DNA from: Ricordea florida
Lineage: Eukaryota; Cnidaria; Anthozoa; Corallimorpharia; Ricordeidae
DNA: 64,000 nt
NCBI GenBank assembly: GCA_949710005.1
Contig: OX453284.1
Location: 69,501 to 133,500, forward strand
Direction of reading: 5' to 3'
Shown: positions 59,513 through 64,000 of the stretch, piece by piece
Numbering within the stretch: position 1 is the first letter of the stretch
How the letters are laid out: each line of letters starts with the position of its first letter
Made by a program: the position numbers and the translations under genes
Notes under the pieces: generated by a model
Databases searched by the model: none
Told to the model about the DNA's origin: nothing
Seen by the model: only the letters and a program-made list of their open reading frames with translations

Positions 59513-59655
59513 TCAAGTTGTGTTGGAGTGGTGCTTAGGTCTTGCTCAAGTTGTGTTGGAGTGGTGCTTAGGTCTTGCTCAAGTTGTGTTGGAGTGGTGC
59601 TCAGGTCTTGCTCAAATTGTGTTGGAGTGGTGCTTAGGTCTTGCTCAAGTTGTGT
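59513..59655. repeat. 33-bp minisatellite, about four copies
   Basis: Unit TTGTGTTGGAGTGGTGCTTA then GGTCTTGCTCAAG, four copies with one or two substitutions, just downstream of the gene at 59645-60133. A related stretch occurs once at about 58703. Confidence 0.92.
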
Positions 59656-60133
59656 GTTGGATCCCTGCATGCTCTCTTAACTTGAAGTGCTTTGCAAATT
59701 GAATAAATGCCGAAAGTAATGCCGTTAATCTTCCACCTTTGAGTACAAGTGACCCGGATATATTTGAGATCTCCTTCATTATCAATTCATCGTTCTTACA
59801 ATCTCTCACAAGAGCGTCTTGGTCGTCTATATTACCGTAATTTCTCAAACCATGATCCACAGCCTTGGCCATCAATTGAAAAGAAGAGTCCGCCAAGCCA
59901 TCGGCAATCTTCTTGCCCGACACGACTTGGTACCTTTTGTAATACTTTTCCACATCCTTGTCCGATAGTTTGGTTACGTCAGAGAGGTCCATAACCACAC
60001 CCGTGTATTCTTTTGTTGAACCCAAGCAAGCCAAGATTGAAAGAGATTCCCTCTTTGACTCCAAATCATTGATTGGTGATGGTGTTGTACCAACTGATGC
60101 TTCACCATTCAATATCTCTTCACGGTTAGCCAT
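59645..60133 (-). CDS. Conserved element protein, 162 aa, unknown
   Basis: Homologue of 36953-37501, again directly after the ATPase gene. Blocks ESLSILACLGSTKEYTGV, LSDKDVEKYYKRYQVVSGKK, LADSSFQLMAKAV, LVLKGGRLTAL. Helical. The C-terminal codons abut the minisatellite. Structural or assembly role inferred from position. Confidence 0.78.
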   Translation of the reverse strand: MANREEILNGEASVGTTPSPINDLESKRESLSILACLGSTKEYTGVVMDLSDVTKLSDKDVEKYYKRYQVVSGKKIADGLADSSFQLMAKAVDHGLRNYGNIDDQDALVRDCKNDELIMKEISNISGSLVLKGGRLTALLSAFIQFAKHFKLREHAGIQHTT

Positions 60134-60157
60134 GTTTGGCCTCAGACGCGGGTATCT

Positions 60158-60763
60158 CTAAGTATTTTTCAAACGGGTGGCGCAGTGAAAAGCAAAGTCT
60201 AGCGTATTTTCAGTCTCGAGTAGCTTCTTGTACCTCTTGCGTTTATTAACATCCAAAGCACCACCATATTCCTCAAATAACATTTTCATCGCGGTTTCAG
60301 ACGGGTTGTAAAACGATACCACGCATGCGACATTCTCTCGGAATGGTTTCGAGATCGATGTGAGCTGTTGGGTGAGAACCCACACAGATATGCCAATGTG
60401 CCTCCCGGAAAAGGCCAGATTGATGAATTTGTTTGTCCGGTTCTTCAAGTCTTTCGAAACAGCGCAATCGTCCAGTATTATGAGTGTGTTCTCACCCGAG
60501 AATAACGTTAAGCAAAGCATTAGCAAATAGTCAATCTCGTCCTCATTACTAGAGTCTGGTGAGAGTACCCAAAATCTCTTGTCCCCTTTTGCAAATCCTC
60601 TGTAAGTCTTGTTATGGATATAAGTGGGGCAAATCAAGACAATATAGTCGAACACGCCCCTAAAGTGTCCTCGAAGCTGGTCCACTATGTATTGAGTCTT
60701 TCCACAATTCGTAGGTCCAGTAATGATACAGTTGAATGGGATTTTGTCCACTAACTCATTCAT
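60158..60763 (-). CDS. A32-like genome packaging ATPase, 201 aa
   Basis: Walker A GPTNCGKT (residues 16-23), Walker B TLIILDDCA, then FSGRHIGISVWVLTQQLTSI. High similarity to 36305-36946. Thirteen bases from the capsid gene stop, the expected capsid-ATPase pair. Confidence 0.93.
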   Translation of the reverse strand: MNELVDKIPFNCIITGPTNCGKTQYIVDQLRGHFRGVFDYIVLICPTYIHNKTYRGFAKGDKRFWVLSPDSSNEDEIDYLLMLCLTLFSGENTLIILDDCAVSKDLKNRTNKFINLAFSGRHIGISVWVLTQQLTSISKPFRENVACVVSFYNPSETAMKMLFEEYGGALDVNKRKRYKKLLETENTLDFAFHCATRLKNT

Positions 60764-60776
60764 CCTTCGATTATGT

Positions 60777-62012
60777 CTAGGACACTATCTGTTTTAAATT
60801 TGAGTTCATAATCTCCATAACAGCGTCAGCAACCACAAACATGTAACAGGTAAGGACCCTGCTTCCTCTCTTCTCCCTGTTAATCTCGAGTCTTATGCCA
60901 TCTCGAGTACTAGTTAGCTTCAAACCGTTTCCATGAACATCATTATCGGGGTAACTCCTCAGATCAATCCACAGAGCAAACTTGTTCGTATAGAAATCAG
61001 ACTCCTTGATGGAATCATCGATACCAACTCGTTTAATTATAGCCTGCCATAAATCAGTTGGTATCATCCCTTTTGAATAAAGTTTGTTTGGTACTCCATC
61101 TTTGTCAATCTTGATCGATGTGATCTTTGGGTTTGCAAAACTCTCAGAGTCCCTAGCACCTGCTGCATATGGGGCTGTGAAAATACATAGTATCCCAGTC
61201 ATGGACTTCCTGGGCACGTTAATATGCTCATTGATCACACCATCAGTATTCTCAGAGATTGGGAACGTTTTGTGAAGAAGTATCTTCTCATACAAGAAAA
61301 CCTTTCCACTCCGGTACGAGGCAATGGCTTGACTGGCTAAATCTCCACTTGATATGCATTGATACTCCAGCTCCATATTTGTTAGTTTGTAATCAGGTGG
61401 TGTTTCAACGTTTGAATAAACGACGACATCAGAGACTGGAGCTAGAGTTATTTCAAATCTGAGTGGATGTGGTAAGGCTTTTGGATAGAAGACTCCATGA
61501 TCTTTCAGTATCGTGTGGTCCAATGGTATTTCGTACCTGGTGTTATGAACTGCACCTAGAGTATTTTCTGCTGCATTTGAGGTAACTTTGTCACCGGCAT
61601 TGGTTCTAATTTTCCTTACATTCTCAGATGATATGCCCTGTCTCAATCTGTTATTGCGATCAGTCTCTGACAAAAACAAATCGTGATAAGTCTTGAATAA
61701 ATCAAACCTATCAAGGTCCTCTATGATTTCACCCCCGAATAGAACCCTGTATCGTGAAACGAGGTTCCTTCCCAAGTTGTTGACAAGTGTGTTGTTCTTG
61801 TGACCTGTTACACTCATATCGAAAGTGATGTACACGCTGCCAGGCACAATCACCAGGTTGTCGGTCAGTTTTGGTATTTCAATGTATAATGTCTCACCAG
61901 GATTGGCTGATGAGGGATTTAGCGTGATCCGATTTAATGAGGCCTCAGCCCTCAAACCTTTACGCATCCTGGGAACACGATCAGTATCAAGAATGTCTGA
62001 TATTCCAGCCAT
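60777..62012 (-). CDS. Hexon-like major capsid protein, 411 aa
   Basis: Homologue of 35033-36274: PSSANPGETLYIEIPKL, VPGSVYITFDM, LVNNLGRNLVSRYRVLFGGE, FDLFKTYHDLFL, DHGVFYPKAL, FEITLAPVSDVVVY, LLHKTFPI, KSMTGILCIF, AGARDSESF, VVADAVMEIMNS. Double jelly-roll fold inferred from family. Its start lies 25 bp from the divergent integrase start. Confidence 0.85.
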   Translation of the reverse strand: MAGISDILDTDRVPRMRKGLRAEASLNRITLNPSSANPGETLYIEIPKLTDNLVIVPGSVYITFDMSVTGHKNNTLVNNLGRNLVSRYRVLFGGEIIEDLDRFDLFKTYHDLFLSETDRNNRLRQGISSENVRKIRTNAGDKVTSNAAENTLGAVHNTRYEIPLDHTILKDHGVFYPKALPHPLRFEITLAPVSDVVVYSNVETPPDYKLTNMELEYQCISSGDLASQAIASYRSGKVFLYEKILLHKTFPISENTDGVINEHINVPRKSMTGILCIFTAPYAAGARDSESFANPKITSIKIDKDGVPNKLYSKGMIPTDLWQAIIKRVGIDDSIKESDFYTNKFALWIDLRSYPDNDVHGNGLKLTSTRDGIRLEINREKRGSRVLTCYMFVVADAVMEIMNSNLKQIVS

Positions 62013-62037
62013 TTAAATGCACTGAGTCTTGTTGTAA

Positions 62038-63027
62038 ATGTCTAGTGACGATATTTTAAGTCGATTATACTACTCTACAGATGGATACTGGAAAGGATAC
62101 TCGGCCATACCAAAGTTGGCGAGTGCGGCCAAAGTAACTGAAAGTGTTGCTAGAGATTGGTTGGAGAAGCAAGCATTGTGGCAAATATATGTTCCTCCAC
62201 CAAGGTATATACCCAGACCACATTGGGTCGTTGGCAAACCAAATCAAATTCATCAGGCGGACTTGCTGTTTCTTCCTCACGATACAGTGAGAAGAAAAAC
62301 ATACCGCTATGCGCTGGTTGTGATTGATATCGCTTCTAGGTACAAGGATGCTGAGGCACTGACCTCGAAAGATAGTGGTGAAGTGGCCAGGGCGTTTGAG
62401 AGGATTTATGCTCGGAAGCTAAAGTGGCCAAAGAGATTAATGGTGGATCCCGGTAGAGAATTCATGGGTAATGTCACTCACTTGATGAATAAGCATCAAG
62501 TAGACGTACAGCGAAGTAAAGCTGGTAATCATCGAGCGCAGGCTTTTGTAGAGAGGGCTAATAGAACGATTGGTGAGAAATTATTTAGTCATCAATATGC
62601 ACAGGAGATGGTGAGTGATGTTAGGTCCAGGGTTTGGGTGAAAAGGCTGCCCGCCATTATGAAGACTTTGAATTCTCAACCCACACGTATCACAGGTAAA
62701 GAGCCCGATGAAGCGTTGGAACTGAAAGAGATTGATGTTAAACCTATGGAATACAAGAGAGCTGTGGGTTTGAATGAGAAGAGGTTGCCCCCGGGAGTCG
62801 AGGTCAGGTTTTTGTATTCACCCGGTGAAGATGAAGGTGGTGATAAACGAAGAGCCACTGATCCTGTATGGAGCCTTGAGGTTTATGATATAGCGAGAAC
62901 TGTAATTTCACCAGATCAGCCAGTGGTGTATTATTTGGATGGAGTATCAAAGCGAGGATTTGTGCGCGAGGAACTTCAAGTTGTTCCAGATGATACTGAA
63001 TTACCACCTGCTAGAATACTCAAGTGA
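62038..63027 (+). CDS. RVE (retrovirus-type) integrase, 329 aa
   Basis: Triad Asp (IHQADLLFLPHD), Asp (LMVDPGREFMG) and Glu (QAFVERANRT), with high similarity to the element 1 integrase over the full length, including YYSTDGYWKGYSAIPKLA at the N terminus and RGFVREELQVVPDDTELPP at the C terminus. Its 3' end overlaps the convergent TFIIB-like gene by 27 bases. Confidence 0.95.
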   Translation: MSSDDILSRLYYSTDGYWKGYSAIPKLASAAKVTESVARDWLEKQALWQIYVPPPRYIPRPHWVVGKPNQIHQADLLFLPHDTVRRKTYRYALVVIDIASRYKDAEALTSKDSGEVARAFERIYARKLKWPKRLMVDPGREFMGNVTHLMNKHQVDVQRSKAGNHRAQAFVERANRTIGEKLFSHQYAQEMVSDVRSRVWVKRLPAIMKTLNSQPTRITGKEPDEALELKEIDVKPMEYKRAVGLNEKRLPPGVEVRFLYSPGEDEGGDKRRATDPVWSLEVYDIARTVISPDQPVVYYLDGVSKRGFVREELQVVPDDTELPPARILK

Positions 63028-63831
63028 CATTGAGAGGTCAGCCATTTCACGAACTGTCTTGATCAATGAAATGTACGAAATTTTAACTTTGCTGGCAAAG
63101 ATCTTCTTTGTCATACCTATTTGATTTTTATACTCTTGGTTCATACATAAGTAAAAGAAGACAATACTCGCTGCAATTACACCGCTAGTACTGCGCTCAA
63201 GAATCTGTGATGTTGCTCCAAAGTACTTGACAATGGACAAAATACGTCTGTGATGAGATTCATCAACCCCAGTAACTCTCATTACCCAGGGAATAAGTTT
63301 CTCTGGTGTAATGTCGTTGGTTCTCACCTCTGGGAATGTTTCCAAGTACATTTGTAAACCACATGTCATGGCTCTTTTCTTGAGTCCAAACAAATTTCTA
63401 ATGTAATCTAACGTACGATATTCACCAAATTCTTGGTATGTATAAAACAAGCATGAAGCCACCAAAGACGTACGAATCTGACCGCGATTTTTACACTTAA
63501 ACTTTAGAATCTCTTGATACTTGGCTTCTACGATATCGATCATCATAGAAGACACATTCAAGTCATGTCTCTCGAATACATTACGAACTCCCCTTACTCT
63601 TGATCTGCGAAGATCACACCTACTAGCTGAAAAGTCGTACATCCATTCTCGTTTAGAGTAGTCCATCGATTCTAGTTCAGTCTTACAGAGACTACAAAGA
63701 ACAGTCCCTGTGTGATCCCTATACACACTTTCATGCTTACAAACCTGTTCGTCCTCTTCATCAGCTTTCTTGAACATAGACTGAAAATTATCGACAAGGC
63801 TGTGATAATTTTCATCTGAATCGGAATCCAT
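63001..63831 (-). CDS. TFIIB-like transcription factor, 276 aa
   Basis: Looks like a virus-encoded TFIIB: acidic N terminus, zinc ribbon (C31-x-H33 ... C46-x2-C49 in QVCKHESVYRDHTGTVLCSL), a basic linker (RCDLRRSRVRGVRNVF), then two cyclin-like repeats (first about 85-170 with RGQIRTSLVASCLFYTYQEF; second about 185-270 with RSTSGVIAASIVFFYLCM). TFIIB recruits RNA polymerase II to promoters; viral versions are known from large nucleocytoplasmic DNA viruses. It lies between the polymerase and integrase genes, so it belongs to the element. No counterpart in element 1. Confidence 0.78.
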   Translation of the reverse strand: MDSDSDENYHSLVDNFQSMFKKADEEDEQVCKHESVYRDHTGTVLCSLCKTELESMDYSKREWMYDFSASRCDLRRSRVRGVRNVFERHDLNVSSMMIDIVEAKYQEILKFKCKNRGQIRTSLVASCLFYTYQEFGEYRTLDYIRNLFGLKKRAMTCGLQMYLETFPEVRTNDITPEKLIPWVMRVTGVDESHHRRILSIVKYFGATSQILERSTSGVIAASIVFFYLCMNQEYKNQIGMTKKIFASKVKISYISLIKTVREMADLSMSLEYSSRW

Positions 63832-63870
63832 ACCGACTTTGTCTAGTTTAATATATGAATAATTAAATCA

Positions 63871-64000
63871 TTAAGTTTTTACCGAAATCAGAGTCCTAAA
63901 GTGACCAATTGCATATGTGTGTATCCCATCCTCCCTTACCACCCTTTTGTCGTCTTCGCATGATAGTGCCACCTTGTTCACAGTCTCTGTGTACACGTCG
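63871..64000 (-). CDS. Family B DNA polymerase, C-terminal end only
   Basis: Too short to be listed as a frame, but the last 42 codons read TVNKVALSCEDDKRVVREDG, then IHT and a stop at 63871-63873. This matches the end of the element 1 polymerase (DKRRVYEDGIHT) and the family's usual ...L..YDDKR...DG closing pattern. The rest lies beyond the right edge. Confidence 0.8.
   Translation of the reverse strand, partial: DVYTETVNKVALSCEDDKRVVREDGIHTYAIGHFRTLISVKT

Larger units (their letters stand above)
50970..64000. mobile_element. Polinton/adintovirus-like element 2, runs off right edge
   Basis: Left terminus inferred at AGTAGTAGG (50970), which shares AGTAGTA with element 1. Opposite orientation to element 1: zinc protein, then the structural genes, capsid, integrase, TFIIB-like gene and the end of the polymerase gene at the edge. 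Same family and mostly homologous genes, but protein-level divergence is large and base composition is less AT-rich, so it is a separate lineage. Visible part looks whole. Right TIR and target duplication are outside the window. Confidence 0.85.

Noticed and set aside
59513-59655. CRISPR-like array
   Set aside because: Head-to-tail 33-bp units without unique spacers, in eukaryotic DNA; a minisatellite.

Overview
The window is animal nuclear DNA, most likely from a cnidarian (a stony coral or sea anemone). The evidence is a nine-exon animal inositol-3-phosphate synthase gene with GT-AG introns, tRNA-derived SINEs of the kind common in cnidarian genomes, many MITEs and foldback repeats, and Polinton-type elements. 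No species is claimed.

Layout. (1) 1-16396: ISYNA1 (inositol-3-phosphate synthase) on the minus strand, coding exons 16374 to 1421, 563 residues, apparently intact. Its introns are full of transposons: a 201-bp-armed palindrome, a small TIR MITE, a 4.27-kb TA-flanked element with tandem GATACTC-type termini and a C76-like peptidase fragment, and a decayed piggyBac with TTAA flanks and readable TIRs. (2) 16.4-24.7 kb: no recognised coding exon. It holds a roughly 2.1-kb tandem repeat (two full units and one partial), SINEs, MITEs with 3-bp TAA duplications, and foldback elements. (3) 24696-47330: a large inverted repeat. Two arms of exactly 2453 bp flank a 930-bp spacer, and the second arm is split by a 16.8-kb Polinton/adintovirus-like element (29025-45818). 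The unsplit arm keeps the empty target site, so termini and the 5-bp target duplication (ACTTG) can be read directly. (4) 47.3-50.97 kb: a foldback MITE, a third diverged copy of the arm repeat and a tandem 108-bp repeat. (5) About 50970 to the right edge: a second, distinct element of the same group in opposite orientation; it runs off the window inside its DNA polymerase gene.

The two virus-like elements are treated as fossils; element 1 looks whole (matching termini, TSD, open genes) and young relative to its host repeat, and element 2 looks whole as far as it is visible. Both have protein-primed-type family B DNA polymerase, RVE integrase, hexon-like major capsid protein and A32-like packaging ATPase. 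They also share a block of about ten further proteins: two membrane/coiled-coil proteins, several small membrane proteins, a tail-anchored protein of about 520 residues, a putative minor capsid protein, a putative gp2.5-type single-strand-binding protein and a SAP-like plus CxxC-repeat protein. No adenovirus-type maturation protease was recognised in either.

The most unusual points are a TFIIB-like transcription factor gene between the polymerase and integrase of element 2; a shared TTAAA-centred motif upstream of most element genes with hairpins at gene 3' ends, suggesting a self-contained transcription programme; and segmental duplications of promoters that bracket extra small genes in both elements.
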